64,000 bases of DNA from the NCBI GenBank assembly GCA_036435485.1, contig CM071600.1, positions 59,765,546 to 59,829,545 on the forward strand, in the 5' to 3' direction. A program made the translations under genes and the position numbers. The notes under the pieces were generated by a model. It made no database searches. It saw only the letters and a list, made by a program, of their open reading frames with translations, and was not told the DNA's origin. The stretch is from Saposhnikovia divaricata. Taxonomy: Eukaryota > Streptophyta > Magnoliopsida > Apiales > Apiaceae. Of this stretch, positions 9,850-22,384 are shown in pieces (position 1 is the stretch's first letter; each line of letters begins with the position of its first letter).

Positions 9850-10660
9850 ATGTCTTCAAAAATCCTTGTTAAGATTCCTATCTTTAATAAAGATAATTAT
9901 GATATGTGGAAAAATAAAATGGAGCTGTTTCTTGATGTTACAAATTCTAAATATTTGGATGTTCTGAAAAATGGACCTAAAATTCCTATGGTCATTGAAC
10001 AACAAGTTGTTACTGATGGAGTTGTTACAAAACCTGCTAGAACCCATGAAAAAGACCCTGCGTCTTATACTCCTGATGAAAAAGAGGATGCAGGACTAGA
10101 CAAGAATTTGAGACTCATACTATTAGATTCCCTAGATGTTGTGATGTACAGTCATGTGATGAATTGTAAAACTGCAAAGCACATGTGGGAAACTATTGAG
10201 ACTATTAATGAAGGAACTGATGAAGTCAGGGAAAACAAACTTCAAATTTTAATCTCTGAGTATGAACACTTTAGAGCTGGCCCTAATGAAGGCATTCAGG
10301 AAGTGTTTGAAAGGTATAACAAAATAATCAACAACTTGCAAATCCATGGCAAGCAATATACATAAAAGGAGATTAACATGAAGTTTCTACTGACCATGCC
10401 TACTCACCTAGAACATAGGATAACTGCCATTAGAGAAGCCAGAGACATGAATCAAATTACCCTTGAAAGGCTCTTCGGCATTTTGAAAACCTATGAGTTG
10501 GAACAAGTTCAACAGAAAGAAATTCATGGTGAAGGTAGGGTTCCAAGTTCTCCTACAGCTCTAGTGGTTGAGACTCCAAAGGAAGTGGAAGCTAAGGTTG
10601 TTCAACCTTGCAGCTCTGACAAGGAACAGGTTGAAGTTGAGATTGGTGTCATATTTATAG
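9850..10660 (+). pseudogene. gag of Sirevirus-like element
   Basis: Starts at the ATG at 9850 with KIPIFNKDNYDMWKNKM, the N-terminal gag motif of Sire-type copia elements, followed by the helical UBN2 region (HMWETIETINEGTDEVREN). One in-frame stop (TAA, about 10363) splits it, and the frame continues at 10378 (MPTHLEHRITAIREA). Homology fades after about 10660, before any zinc knuckle. The deletion that removed protease and integrase begins about here. Confidence 0.85.
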
Positions 10661-12180
10661 AACTCTCTACATCTTTAGGCACAAACATAAATGATATATA
10701 TGTGCAATGATATCTTGATTATATTATATGTTGGTCTACTAGCTATAAATTGGTATTAAGATATTTGCTGTTATCATCAGCTCATTATCTTATTCAATTG
10801 CTAATAGATCACTTACACACATATTTTATTCTCAATTATGCAAATGTGCGTGGTCCCAAGTGGATTCTTGAGAATCTATTCATGTAGTTATTACACTTGA
10901 TTTTCAGATGTCTTAAGTTGGACCCAAATCTACGGAGATGGTACCCTAGAGACATCAGTTCTGACATGTTTTGCTACATAGATACAGATCAAATGAGTTG
11001 TACGAAAGCAGGAGAACACAAGGAATCAATTTCATCTCCAACAACTCTGTGAAACACTCTAGGACTAAGCAACTTGCATAAGGTATCAATTCTTTTGAGA
11101 GCATGTCTTTAATTAAGAACAACTTGCAGACACGTTTGCTGAATCATTTGATGAAATTAATTTTTCAAGATTGGTTTGTGAACTTGAGATTTTATTAATG
11201 CTATATGATTGTAAATCCCATCTGTTAAGTAATTCTTAAGTAAGCCCACAAGTTTTCAATTGTCTGTATTGAAAGGACTTGTGAACTTATTTACATCCAG
11301 ACCTCACGCTGAAAATTATCTGTTGAATGATTGCCATGTGTATAATTGCAATATATTTTAGTGGTGATTATTTAAGGATAATTTAAATACTTAAATGCTA
11401 AAATCTAACTCATAGAGATTTAGTATTTAATTATTTAATTATTTATTTTGATTTATATGGATTACGGACTTGAAGCAATTCAATTTAGTATTTGCTCTGT
11501 ACCTTATATTTATTAAAATAAATAAACAACATAACTAATTTGGACCTAATCTGTATTGGTCTTCAATTAGTTGTGAGATGTTAATTCTAGTGAATTTTAT
11601 CAATGCTCCATTTTCAGAAATTCACTATAATTAATATCATGATTCTAACAATTGGTTGTATTGAAATTTTGACTTATATCAGTTAATGATATTTAGTTAG
11701 AATTCTATTTACTAACTAATTGTGAGATGTATTGGTATGTGTGAAATTACTTAGAACTCCTCTAAGTAATGATTTTTATATCTTTTACAATTCACTCATA
11801 TTATTATACATGGTATGAAAAATATCTAAGTAGAACTATGGATATTGTAATATCTAAAGTTACCATTGTTCAAATACTTTGAATAATTTTTATGCTTATT
11901 TGCAAGATTCTGATCACTTTGATAATAAATGTTATATACTATGAATCAAGGTGTATTAGACTTAGAAAATTATTTCTAAGATTGCAGACAAGACAGTCTT
12001 GGTAATCAAGTTTTATTTTTAGAACCAAGATTGTCTACAAACAAACAGTTGTTAGGAGTTAACAATTGTTGTTATCGAGGAGTTGTCTTGAAGTCATAAG
12101 TTTAAAATGTTAATGATGATCATTATCCTAGTGATAGTGGTAGAAACAATTTTGTTATTGGCGATACCAATGTCATTGGA
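10661..12180 (+). other. Non-coding interior of Sirevirus-like element
   Basis: AT-rich sequence full of stops, replacing the expected zinc knuckle, protease and integrase. No domain is recognisable. It may be diverged 3'-type sequence or filler from a rearrangement. Confidence 0.5.
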
Positions 12181-12256
12181 AAATAATCATCAAGTCATTC
12201 TGGCAACAACTCGAGGGAAGTAAACAAAGGATTCACTAGTCAAACACAACATCACA

Positions 12257-12470
12257 ATGAAGAACAAGGCGATTCATCAAGATCCAACCTTCTCAAACAA
12301 TCTGTTTGGAATAGAGCTGATCATTGGTGATCCAGATGTTGGAGTAAGAACAAAAAGGGCATCTCGAAATCAAGGTATAGAATCTAAGGAATCTGAGAAA
12401 GCAATTGTGAATCTGGAACAACAAGAAACGTGGAAGTTGGTGCCAAGGTTTGAGCGCCAAGTAACTGGTA
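12257..12470 (+). pseudogene. Remnant of integrase-RT linker and RT start, Sirevirus-like element
   Basis: The frame reads LIIGDPDVGVRTKRAS, then EKAIVNLEQQETWKLVPR. This is the conserved IIGDP...GVRTR linker and the ...WKLVPRP motif that precede the reverse transcriptase in Sire-type copia polyproteins. It ends without RT catalytic motifs. Confidence 0.8.
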
Positions 12471-12499
12471 TGACATTCTTTTCGAATTCTATCTTGTCA

Positions 12500-15344
12500 T
12501 CTTTCTAAAAAGAATTGTCATAATCATTCTAATGCGTTAATCCATGTTTCTTTATTTTAGAATAATAATTTTCTCTAAAAATATTTTTCTCTAATTCTCT
12601 AGTTAGAATTTTTGAGGAAGCTATTTTTGTTGAAAATTTTATTACTTTAAAATAGCTGCCATATTTATGATAGTTTATTAAATCATATTTTCTCTCTAAA
12701 TAATTTTCTAGTAGAAAGTTGTTTTGTCAGAAAATATATGGATTTGCTAACCTATTATAAATAATCTTGTATATACTTAATGTTTTTGTACATGTATTGT
12801 AATTTGAAAATGGTAATCTTATTTAACATGTTTTGTAGTGTTTGTTTTTTATTTTAGTCGTATGTTCGTTTATAGTTTAAGCTATGTAAATTATTACGTA
12901 TGTATAGTTTTATTTTTTATTTTTATTTATTTTTTTATTTTATTTGATTCGAATTTTTCTTTTCTTATAGTTTTTATTTTGTATAATTATTATATATATT
13001 ATTTCTTATTTTTATATATTCTTTTTCATGTGTATATAAATAGTTTATATAGTTTTTACAGTTTAGTCACTATACTTGCAAAACTAACAAATAGGTCACT
13101 GTATTTGGTTCTTTTGTTGTTCTTCTTATTAACACACACAAAACCTGCAGTTTAAGTATAAATCTTTGTTTTGTGATTGCTGTTAACAGATCTTCGTGTT
13201 AAGGACTTAACAATTGACCAATGTTGGTATCAAATTGGTATGTGTCTATACAATTGGTTAGGAACTAATGTTTGATTTTCAGGATCTAACAATTGGAAGA
13301 TAAGACCTATCAAGTGCTAACAATTTCTAATAGTTGGTATCTATCTTACAGGACCTAAAACATGATAAAATAGTTTTGTTTGTATTGGTTTAAACATTAA
13401 CATACATTGATTCGATTAATATTTATTAATTGGATTTTTGCCTATGTTCTTGTTTAGTAAAACCGGCTCAGGATCTTTATCTTCCCTAAATTCAAAATCT
13501 CTTTCTACAGCTGTGATTGCTTACATTGTAAACCTTTTGAAATCACAACTGTACATCATTTCTCTTAAGATAAATGCAATATTTTCTCAGAAAACTTTTC
13601 AATGCTAAAAATGCATTATATCTCTATGTTGCTCATATTCTGTGATGCAGGTTCATCTACATGAAATTTTGTATTCTCACATGTTTAGTCATAAGGTTGT
13701 AAACCCAATAACTTTTATCCCATACTACAGTCAAACTCAAACACATTCTATCTTACACCCTAAATGGAAGTAACCTATCAGACTAGAGGTCACCAGCGAG
13801 TAACTGCACTTGATGCAGCAAACAAGGATGTGTGGGATATTCAGTTGGAAAGTCACTACCTTATACACTATCCAAAATATTTCATATGCACAAAGTGAGA
13901 TTGCACACACCAAGGATGAATTAACGGAAACCTGTAATCCAACCATTTTACGGTTATGATTATAAGTTAATGGTTCTTTAATGAATCAAGAGTCTTCACA
14001 GACCTCGAGAGAAGGTATTGATCTCAAATGCAAAATTCAACAAGATCATTATCTAACTCCCCAGAGGGAACATCTCTGGATCATGCGGGTAACGGATCCG
14101 ACATAGGTGCGGATCGGCAACTTGTGAACTATGATTCAGATTTTACCTGATGAGTTTAACAAGGTGATGTCTTCACAGACATTTGAAGGAAACTTTGATC
14201 TCAATGCTAAATTTTATAGATCATTGTTTACCTTCTCAGAATTCAAATCTGAAAACCCTAAAAAGGGAAATTAGCAACTTGTAGATTATGACTCAGATTC
14301 GTCTGACGAGTCCAACGAGGATTTGGGATTTGTGTACTCCCATTGCACCACCAGTGACCTCTCTAGAAGGGGCTATGGTGATTTTTCCTTGCAGGTACAC
14401 TAAAGGATGTTGGAGCAATGAGTGAAACACTAGTGAGCAAGAGTGTAAACACAGAGAGAAGTGAGACACTCAACACAAATGAGTGGAGAGAAGAGTGAAA
14501 CACTTGTGAGGTACACTAAACACTATCACACACTCACAGTGAGGAAGAAAATGAAACTTCCTTTCTAACAAAGCTTTATCAATTGATTTCAATGTACTCT
14601 AACGATTGATATAAATTGGTAACAATTTGGTATCAACTACTTTGTCAATTAGTTGAATGGAGGATTCCTCAACTAAGGGGGAGAGATATATTGAAAAAGA
14701 TATATTCAAGCTTAAAAGCTTACCTTAGTAGGATATACTCAACTAAGGGGGAGAAGTATGGGGTACAAGTAAAAGAAGAGTAAGTGAGAAAGGGGGAGCA
14801 GTAAAGACTGTGCTTAGGATGAGAAAGGCAAGTCTATTTACTAAAAGAACTTTCATTTGTTATGAAAGTGGATATATAAGGAGAATTACATCACAATACT
14901 ATTCTATTAGTCTTTCAATGTACTATGTATAAAGGCTAAGTGGAAGAGTAGTAAATTCACCAGAAGTTATAGAAATGGTATTGATTCACCATTGTCTATA
15001 TAGTAGGAACAGCTATTTTTCTTTAGTGAGAAAAGCTGTGTCAGAAATGGGAAGTGATTGTAAATCAAGAACTGTTGATAATCACCAATGTAAGATGTGA
15101 AGGATTATCAGGCAGAGATATGAAGAATCAGAAATGAAGAGAGTTATCTATTAAAGATCAGTTCAGTGCTAGAGGAACAATCATCTATCATTTCATCAAC
15201 TGAAGATTCTGGAATTGTTAAATCTAAACCAGAGAAATTTTTTTTTGTATTATTTACTTAATTCTTAAAAGTTTTATCTTTTTCTTGTTTAAGTGAGGTA
15301 GTTGAGTTATCCTCTAGGTATTTGCTTGTTATTGTCTAACAAAC
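12500..15344 (+). other. Long 3' non-coding region of Sirevirus-like element with repeated polypurine tracts
   Basis: Very AT-rich to about 13440, then mixed sequence without a stable ORF. Purine tracts of the CTAAGGGGGAGA type occur near 14675, 14745 and 14789, in addition to the one next to the LTR. Such repeated tracts are a recognised Sirevirus feature. An env-like gene, present in some Sireviruses, is not recognisable. Confidence 0.65.
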
Positions 15345-15357
15345 AAATAGGGGGAGA
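15345..15357 (+). other. Polypurine tract of Sirevirus-like element
   Basis: AAATAGGGGGAGA directly before the 3' LTR at 15359. Confidence 0.85.
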
Positions 15358-15358
15358 T

Positions 15359-17182
15359 TGAAAGGCATATGATGTAGCCTATTTGTATTTCGAGGATACA
15401 ACTCAACTTAAACAAGATTGTAATAGTAAATAGTATATAGGCTGTCACAAGGAATCTCAGATAGTATTATCTGTCATAAGAAAAAGATCAAGGTCAATCT
15501 ACAGACTTGAAGAATTACTACATTGAAAGAAGTTCAGACATCTGATCAAGCCTCAGTGAAGTATTCGTTAAAGAAGTGGATTCATTTAAAGTGACAGAGA
15601 TTTCGACAGTGACAGAGACAGTACAGAAGAATTAATAGAGAGAGGAGAAAAGAAAAGGAACCAGATTTTAAAGTCAATATATGAAGAACAGTCATTGCGG
15701 TTAGTCACTCATGAACCAGACAGTACATCGAGTGTCAACATTTAACAGTGGTTGTTCATCATTAACTTCAGTGGTTCAAGCTGTCAAGACTGGTATGTTA
15801 AGAGAAGAAAGGAACCAAATCATAGAGTCAAAAATAAAGAAAAGCCGTTGGAGTTAGTCGCTCATGAACCAGACTGTGCATCGAGCGTCAACGAAAATTC
15901 GGTGGTAATTCTTTATTACTTTCAGTGTTTCAAGAAAAAGATTTGAGCTGTCAAAAGATTTATATTAATTCTCTTTTAATTAATATAATTATGTAATTGA
16001 TTTAATTTAATAAATTAATTCATTCTGAATTAATTTATTTATTAAATTAATTATCATGTTAATTAATTTTGAATTAATATATTAGTCTAATTGATTTAAT
16101 TAATTAACTTATTAAAATCATTATTCGTTTAAATGATTAATTGATTAATTAAGTTAATTAAATTAAATACAATCAAAAGAAAAATCAAAAGAAACAAAAG
16201 AATAATAAAAAAAATAAAAGGAAGTCAGGCTTGTGCACGTTGGTGGTCGACAAAGAAAAAAGAATATAAAAGAAAGACAACAAAGTTGTCATGTATGCAT
16301 GCAAGAAAGAAATAAACAAGTGAAAGAAAAAAAATAAGAAACAAAAGTCTGTCAACAACACATGCATGCGGGAAATTCTGTCGGACCAGTTTAAACGCGC
16401 CTGTGGCGCGCGTGAACCTCACGCGTTGGAAGCAAATCCTTTAACAAGCCGCGCGTGTGTCACACCTTCCCTTCCTGCGACTGGTTCAGCTTACAGCAGT
16501 TCAACTTTTGTTTACAAACAATCATAACAGCTGAGTTTTTTATTTGTTAAAGACAATTTCAATTGCCTTACCGATTGTCTTGGTAAGCCTTGATTGCCTT
16601 GCCTATTGTATTGCCTATTGTATTGACAGTACAAAATTGATTATCTTGGAAGAACAGATTGTCTTGCCGATTGTCTTAGCAGTACAAATGAAAAAGAAAA
16701 GAGGCAGAAGACTATATTAAATCAAGATAGGCGGCCAGAACACAACACACAGAACATAACATTCACAGAAACAAACCCAACTCCATTCTCTCTCATTGAA
16801 GAACAACACCGCAAGAGAAATAAATTTGTATAAATTCAAGTTCATCTTATTTTTAATATCTGATCCGATAGAACTTGATTACTTGATACTCTTGTACTAT
16901 TAGCGAGTTTTTACTCCTAATCTATATCTCGATTTTTATTAACAAATCTAGAAAAATTCATGTCGAATTTTCTAATTTGTTTTTATTAACTAGATATAAA
17001 TCCTGTACTATATTTGTAACAAACCCCTCAAGTTAATATAATTTTATATTCAACTTGAATTTTGTTTCATTTAATTCCGCTCAAATTTGTCAAAATATAA
17101 ATTAAATTTATCCGGACAAATTTCGATTAAACAGTACCGTTTGTATTCAACCCCCCCTTCTACAAACATATTGGACCTAACA
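15359..17182 (+). repeat. 3' LTR of Sirevirus-like element
   Basis: 1824 bp, near-identical to 7934-9751 with a few substitutions and small indels (for example around 16110 and 16600). It is followed by the TSD ATTAG. Confidence 0.93.
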
Positions 17183-17187
17183 ATTAG

Positions 17188-18441
17188 CGGCTAGCATGGA
17201 TCTTGAGGTTGAGCAGTTAGATGTGAAAACTGTATTCCTTCATAGATATTTGAAGGAAGAGATCTACATGCACCAGCCAGAAGGATTTGAAGTGAAAGGG
17301 AAGGAGCACACGATTTGTAAACTCAAGAAGAGTTTATACGGGCTTAAGCAAGCGCCAAGACAGTGGTACAAAAAGTTTGATTCATTCATGAGAAATCATA
17401 AGTTCAAGAGAACTTCATCTGATCACTGTGCTTATGTGCAAAGGTTTCCAAACGGTAACTTCATCATCCTGCTGCTTTATGTTGATGATATGTTAGTGGT
17501 CAGCCAAGATGCTAACATGATCCGCAAGCTGAAAGAAGATTTGTCCAAGTTCTTTGATATGAAAGACTTGGGTCCAGCAAAACAAATCCTAGGGATGAAG
17601 ATTGTTCGTGACAGTTGAACTCGGAGGTTGTGGCTTCACAACTGGGATATATTGAACGGGTATTGAAAAGGTTCAATATGGATGATTCTAAACCTGTTAG
17701 CATACCATTGGCGGGACATTTTAAACTGGACAAGAAAATGTGTCTGTCAACAGACAAGGAGAAGGATGATATGGAGGAAGTTCCCTACTCATCCGCAGTG
17801 GGGAGTCTTATGTATGCATTGGTTTGTACAAGATCAGATATTGCTCATGCTGTTGGAGTTGTGTGTAGATATCTGTCAAATCCAGGAAGAAAGCACTGGG
17901 AAGCTGTTAAGTGGATTCTCAGATATCTTAAGGGCACTTCCGGGTTATGCTTGAAGTATGGACAAGGTGAACCAGTCTTGGAAGGTTTTACAGATGCTGA
18001 CATGGCAGGAAATCCAGATGGGATGAAGTCCACGTCAGGGATGCTTTTCACTTTTGCGGGGGGAGCTGTAGCATGGCAGTCCAAGTTGCAAAAGTGTGTT
18101 GCGTTGTCAACAACCGAATCAGAGTATATTGATGCTTGTGAAGCAGGCAAGGAGCTGGTTTGGTTAAAGCGGTTTCTCCAAGAATTAGGTCTGAAACAGG
18201 ATAACTTTGAGTTATACTGTGATAGTCAGAGTGCTATTGACTTGAGCAAGAATGCTACTTGTCACAGTCATACTAAGCATATTAATGTACGTTACCATTG
18301 GCTACGGGAACAGGTTGAAGATGGGGTGATACAGATAGAGAAGATACACACGGATAAGAATCCGGCCGATATGATGACGAAGGTCGTTCCACGGAAAAAG
18401 TTGGAGTTGTGCAAGCGGGGTGCAGGTATGGAGTGCAAGTG
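17188..18441 (+). pseudogene. RT catalytic domain and RNase H of outer copia element
   Basis: Continues the RT interrupted at 7928: LDVKTVFLH (first catalytic Asp), QPEGF, SLYGLKQAPRQWY, and the catalytic YVDDMLV near 17480. A frameshift or short deletion near 17616 separates RT from the 3' part. RNase H follows (TDADMAG, STTESEYIDA, YCDSQSAIDL, HTKHINVRYHW) up to the stop at about 18441. The polypurine tract and 3' LTR follow within 35 bp. Confidence 0.93.
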
Positions 18442-18472
18442 ATTAACTGTGAGTTTGGAAAGAGTTGGAGAT

Positions 18473-19091
18473 GGTTAGGCAGCCAACCTGCCTACTTTTG
18501 TTATTTTCAAACTCACAACCCCCCCCCCCCCCACTACTACACCCCCTCCTATAAATACCCCTCTCCCCTTCATTCTAAAATACACCAAAATATCTTCTTC
18601 CTCTCATACTTCTCAGTATATATAGCTGCTAGATAGTCCGTCTAGTAGGAAACTTACTTTGTGGTAGTTTCAAGCAGGTCAGGATAGGGGGCCCTCGTGC
18701 TACTCTATTCTTTCGTTTCGAGGGAGTTTGTGTGAGTGTCAGGCTGCAGCCATCAGAATCTGTCCCGCTGCAGCATTAGGAGTTCGTCCAGCTGTTGTAG
18801 TTGCTACAAAGGGAGTTCGTCCAGGTTATCTGGTCAAGTACCGAAGGAATAGGGAATCGTTGTATTTCTATTCAGTTGTGTCTCAAGTGTTACTTCGTAA
18901 ACTTGAGAAAGAATATTGTAACCATTGTTATCATTATAGTGGAAACATTCGGAGTTGGTCCCATGGTTTTTACCTCTTTACTTTAAGGGGGTTTTCCACG
19001 TATAAATCTTGGTGTTCATCTGTTTTTATTATTGACTGTTATAATCTCCGTATTTAATTTACGCAAAAACAGGAAACGGAAATTCCTAACA
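18473..19091 (+). repeat. 3' LTR of outer copia element
   Basis: 619 bp, preceded by a purine-rich tract (about 18454-18471). TATAAATA lies near 18550. It ends CCTAACA and is followed by the TSD AAAAA. The first base pair differs from the 5' LTR. Confidence 0.92.
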
Positions 19092-21784
19092 AAAAATAAC
19101 TTCAATTTTAGTAGGGAGGTTTAGCAAAAAAAAAACGACTTTGTTTTCTGAATACCAGTAAGGAGTTTGTTTTCGGTTTCAGAAGATCAGGCGGATGCTA
19201 GAGCCTAAGCTAAACCCCCCAGGTGCAGCCACCGATCTTAATGAACTCCTTTAACTAATGATTGATGATAATCCTATACATTAATTGACTTTAGGAATCG
19301 GATGTGCCTTTGATTTTTACTTCATGAGAACATTGTCATGAGTTGATTTTTAGGAGATATGGGTTAGCAGCAGTAACATTCTTCGCAAGTCCAATGCATA
19401 GCTATATTTAGTCTTATAACTATAATATAGAACCAAAATCATAAAATTCAACTCCAATGCATAGCTATTCTTAGATATGGATAAATACATAAACGAATAC
19501 TTGGTCCTATATTTAGGACCAAAGATGGCTATAGTCATTCTTGTCATATCATTAAATATCCAATAATGAAGTACAAGAAGGTCAACTTTAAAAGAAAGTA
19601 AATGAGTTGGACAAAATGTTGAGTAAATATGAAATTATTTGGTTGTGAAACGCAACTAGCACCGGAACACTATTTGTATTTTAAAACCAAAAACTACTTT
19701 TTGGTCCCAAATTATAGCAATGGCTCTATCCATTTTAACTTTAGCATTGGACTTGCTCTATATGGACAGCAAATCAAGAAGTGCTAGATTTAGATTATTG
19801 CTCAACAAACAAGCAAGCTTGCTTTTGGGAAATCTCTGTTGGTTAAACTCCAACAGAAAATGCTGGAAGGAAGGTACACTGATCTCTACATTGACAATTT
19901 TTTTTTATTGGCTAAGATTTTTTTTTATAACTAAATAAGTTGTTCATATGTATCAGTAATCGGGATCTTCAGAGGGGGGATGGGTTTATCTAACAGCTAC
20001 ATTTAGGTTTGTAAGTTTGTCCGTGAGCTGCACTTCTGCAACGGGTGCTTTACGTAATTTACCTCGTATCCATTCGACTTGGTCTCAGTTCAAATTTAAC
20101 GTCACGAAGGGGCTGCACTAGACTTTTAGTTAAACTGCTCAAGCAAATGTTGTATTCACATGCGAAGTAATACAGAAGAAAACAACAACAGTGTTATTCT
20201 CGTGGACCACGTTGATACAAAGTTACAAACTAACAACAGGCCCATGAATGATAAATATATGAATAACCCCTTGATTTTCCACAACTGAAAAAAAACCCTC
20301 AAGACCCGCAGATCATAAGTCCACCTTCACAAAAAGATAAAAACAAAACAAGAAAACTGAACCACATGTAATGTAGATTACGACTTGCTTATGAAATTTC
20401 TTGCAGTTAGCTAAGCTTCAGCGACATGCATCCTCTGTACTCTATTGGTACAAAGACTTGTTTTAGTCTTTTTAGGTGGTCCGTTTTGCTGAACTTATCC
20501 TGTTTGGTCTAAAAATCAGGGAGAAGTAGCTAAATTACTTTGGAGAACGAATAATTTAACTTATAACTCGGAAAATATTCTACTAGGCTTTTGGGACGTT
20601 CTTAAAAATATTTGTTCATATTTTCCTAATGTAATTCGATTTTTTACGCGACGCCGTAGGAAGAGGGCGGATACTGCATGGACAAGACTCTCGTTTCGGT
20701 AAACCGTTAGAGTATGGTGTATACCAGTTGGTTAGACTTGTCAAGAACTTGTGATTTGCCTTACCTAGGAGTATAATTTTCATGTAGAATAGTTAAAAGA
20801 AAGTGGCCCCTTGAACTGGTGAGTAGTCAATTTTATCCCCTTTTATGTCATGTCTTACCACCGCTGGAGTCAATTAGAAGCACAATTATGAAATTGGCTA
20901 AAGATTTGCAACGAAAATACCAAAAGCGAATACCCAACTTGCAGCTATTTGGCCTTGCTATTATTACTTGGTCCATTAGATTAGATGTTGTTTGGTAGGG
21001 TTGTCTCCTGTCTGTTAAGATGTCATTAATCATTAATTGTACTTTAAACCATAATTCTACCCATGTTAAAACGTTAAACTAATTATTGACTCAATTACCA
21101 CGTAATGTTCAAACTTCATCTCAGAATTGTACATTGGGTAAAGTTTCTTCTAAAAGCTTGATCATTGCTCAAGCCTATAAGTTTAGCACTTTACGTACTG
21201 TTACGGGAATAATTGGATGTCACGACTTTTCAATTTCTTTGGGGAGAAGTAATATCCAAAATATTATTTATTCTTTTTACTAGCAAACACGAACACGTAT
21301 TTAAATTTATAGAACCCTCAACATCTCGTTGGTGATCGAGAGAAGAATGGTATCGAGTATTTATGTGATGCTATAATCAAATAGGAGTATGATTTATCCG
21401 GATGCTCTGTGTCTATTCCTAGTGTCATGTCTTGCCTCTGGAACTAGTCTCAAACATCCCAACCTGAGTAGTGGAGGGCACTCGTAATTAAGTGTCATCA
21501 GTCAAAATCATTGCGAGACTGATAGTGCAACGTACTATAATTTGCATGGATTTCCACACAATAGTACCAAGGTTCTATGAGAAATGAAAGCTACACTTCC
21601 GTGTACAGGAGAATTTGATACCTGTGCTTTAAAATATTACAGTATTTGAATTATTTGAATCTTCTATAAATTTCCACTGGCAAATAAACAGATCCCGTTT
21701 GGCAACTGACTTTAAATGGAGCTTAAAGCCATTTTTTACTTAAATAAAAAATGTTTATTTGTGTAATAAGTCAGAAACTAGCAT
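19092..21784. other. Intergenic stretch, no firm gene
   Basis: Mostly AT-rich with short ORFs. Two weak hints only. At 19180-19255 a pyrimidine-rich AG is followed by a 24-codon frame ending DLNELL and a stop, which could be a terminal exon. At about 20560-20705 a frame resembles the tail of an RNase H (RVT_3-like) domain. No promoter or complete gene is visible. Confidence 0.45.
20560..20705 (+). pseudogene. Possible fragment of an RNase H-like (RVT_3) domain
   Basis: A plus-strand frame ending FFTRRRRKRADTAWTRL, preceded by hydrophobic residues, recalls the C-terminal ...F..R..N..AD.LA segment of plant LINE-type RNase H domains. No upstream catalytic motifs are present. A weak, memory-based match. 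Confidence 0.22.
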
Positions 21785-22019
21785 TGTAGAAATTGTGAGT
21801 GTATTGATAAACAAGATCTAAAACTAAATTGTATTGATATTGAAGACTACATTGAATTGAATAGCTTGATTGATATTACATGAGTAAGAACTAATATATA
21901 GAGACTACAAAGCACAAAAAGTCTATGGTTGTTCACCAACCATACTCACCAACCATAGTGACATCAATGCTTAGGTGAGTATGATGTGCTTAGGTGAGTA
22001 TGATGTATATGTTTTAACA
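21785..22019 (-). repeat. 3' LTR of the 21785-24258 element
   Basis: 235 bp, TGTAGAAATTG to TTTTAACA. It includes a short internal repeat (cttaggtgagtatgatg twice). Differences from the partner are few. Confidence 0.92.
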
Positions 22020-22030
22020 CCCCTTCCCTC
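22020..22030 (-). other. Polypurine tract of the 21785-24258 element
   Basis: The minus strand reads GAGGGAAGGGG, directly abutting the LTR. Confidence 0.8.
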
Positions 22031-22384
22031 AAACTGAAGATGGTTGAAGGAACATCTTGAGTTTGAAAACGAAAGCGCGAAAGCTGGCAGGAGAATGAGC
22101 TTCGTAGAGGAGACATAATGTAGCAGATCATGCCATCTTGAACTTGTTGACCGATGAATGTAGAAATTGTGAGGGTAGTTTTGCTTGTGTGTATATAATA
22201 ACGTAGAAGAGTTATAAATATTGTATAAGCAATGTGAGCTTGGTGATGATGGTGAAGCTGAACAACAATGTAAGAAAAAGAACAAACAGACTCTTGTATT
22301 GCTATGGATATTCAGCTTGTTGACGGGTGAAATGACAATCAATCTCTATTTATGTGTGTTGTTTGAAAACATAAGCAAATATAT

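Larger units (their letters stand above)
7934..17182 (+). mobile_element. Sirevirus-like Ty1/copia element, pol mostly deleted
   Basis: 9249 bp with long LTRs (7934-9751 and 15359-17182) and an exact TSD ATTAG at 7929-7933 and 17183-17187. A primer binding site follows the 5' LTR and a gag ORF starts at 9850. Only a linker/RT-start remnant of pol survives (12257-12470). A long non-coding 3' region holds several GGGGGAG tracts before the 3' LTR. Long LTRs plus repeated polypurine tracts and a long 3' segment are described hallmarks of Sireviruses; the lineage call rests on these and on gag style. Lacking integrase and RT, it must have been mobilised in trans or deleted after insertion. Confidence 0.9.
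837..19091 (+). mobile_element. Ty1/copia LTR retrotransposon (Tork/Tnt1-like), decayed, with two nested insertions
   Basis: Similar LTRs (837-1442, 18473-19091) begin at TGTTAGG and end at CCTAACA. They are flanked by AAAAA at 832-836 and 19092-19096. A tRNA-iMet-type primer binding site follows the left LTR, and a purine-rich tract precedes the right one. Internal order is gag, zinc knuckle, protease, integrase, reverse transcriptase, RNase H, which is the copia order. Removing the two inner elements (2082-5742, 7934-17182) with one TSD copy each leaves about 5.3 kb, the normal size of a Tork-type element. Reading frames meet across both insertion sites. Stops and frameshifts lie in every domain block, so it is not autonomous. 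The lineage is inferred from the gag start and overall similarity to Tnt1-type elements. Confidence 0.93.

Noticed and set aside
12838..13155. 105-codon Phe/Tyr/Ile-rich ORF
   Set aside because: Composition is that of translated T-rich DNA inside the degenerate Sirevirus-like 3' region; no membrane-protein family fits.
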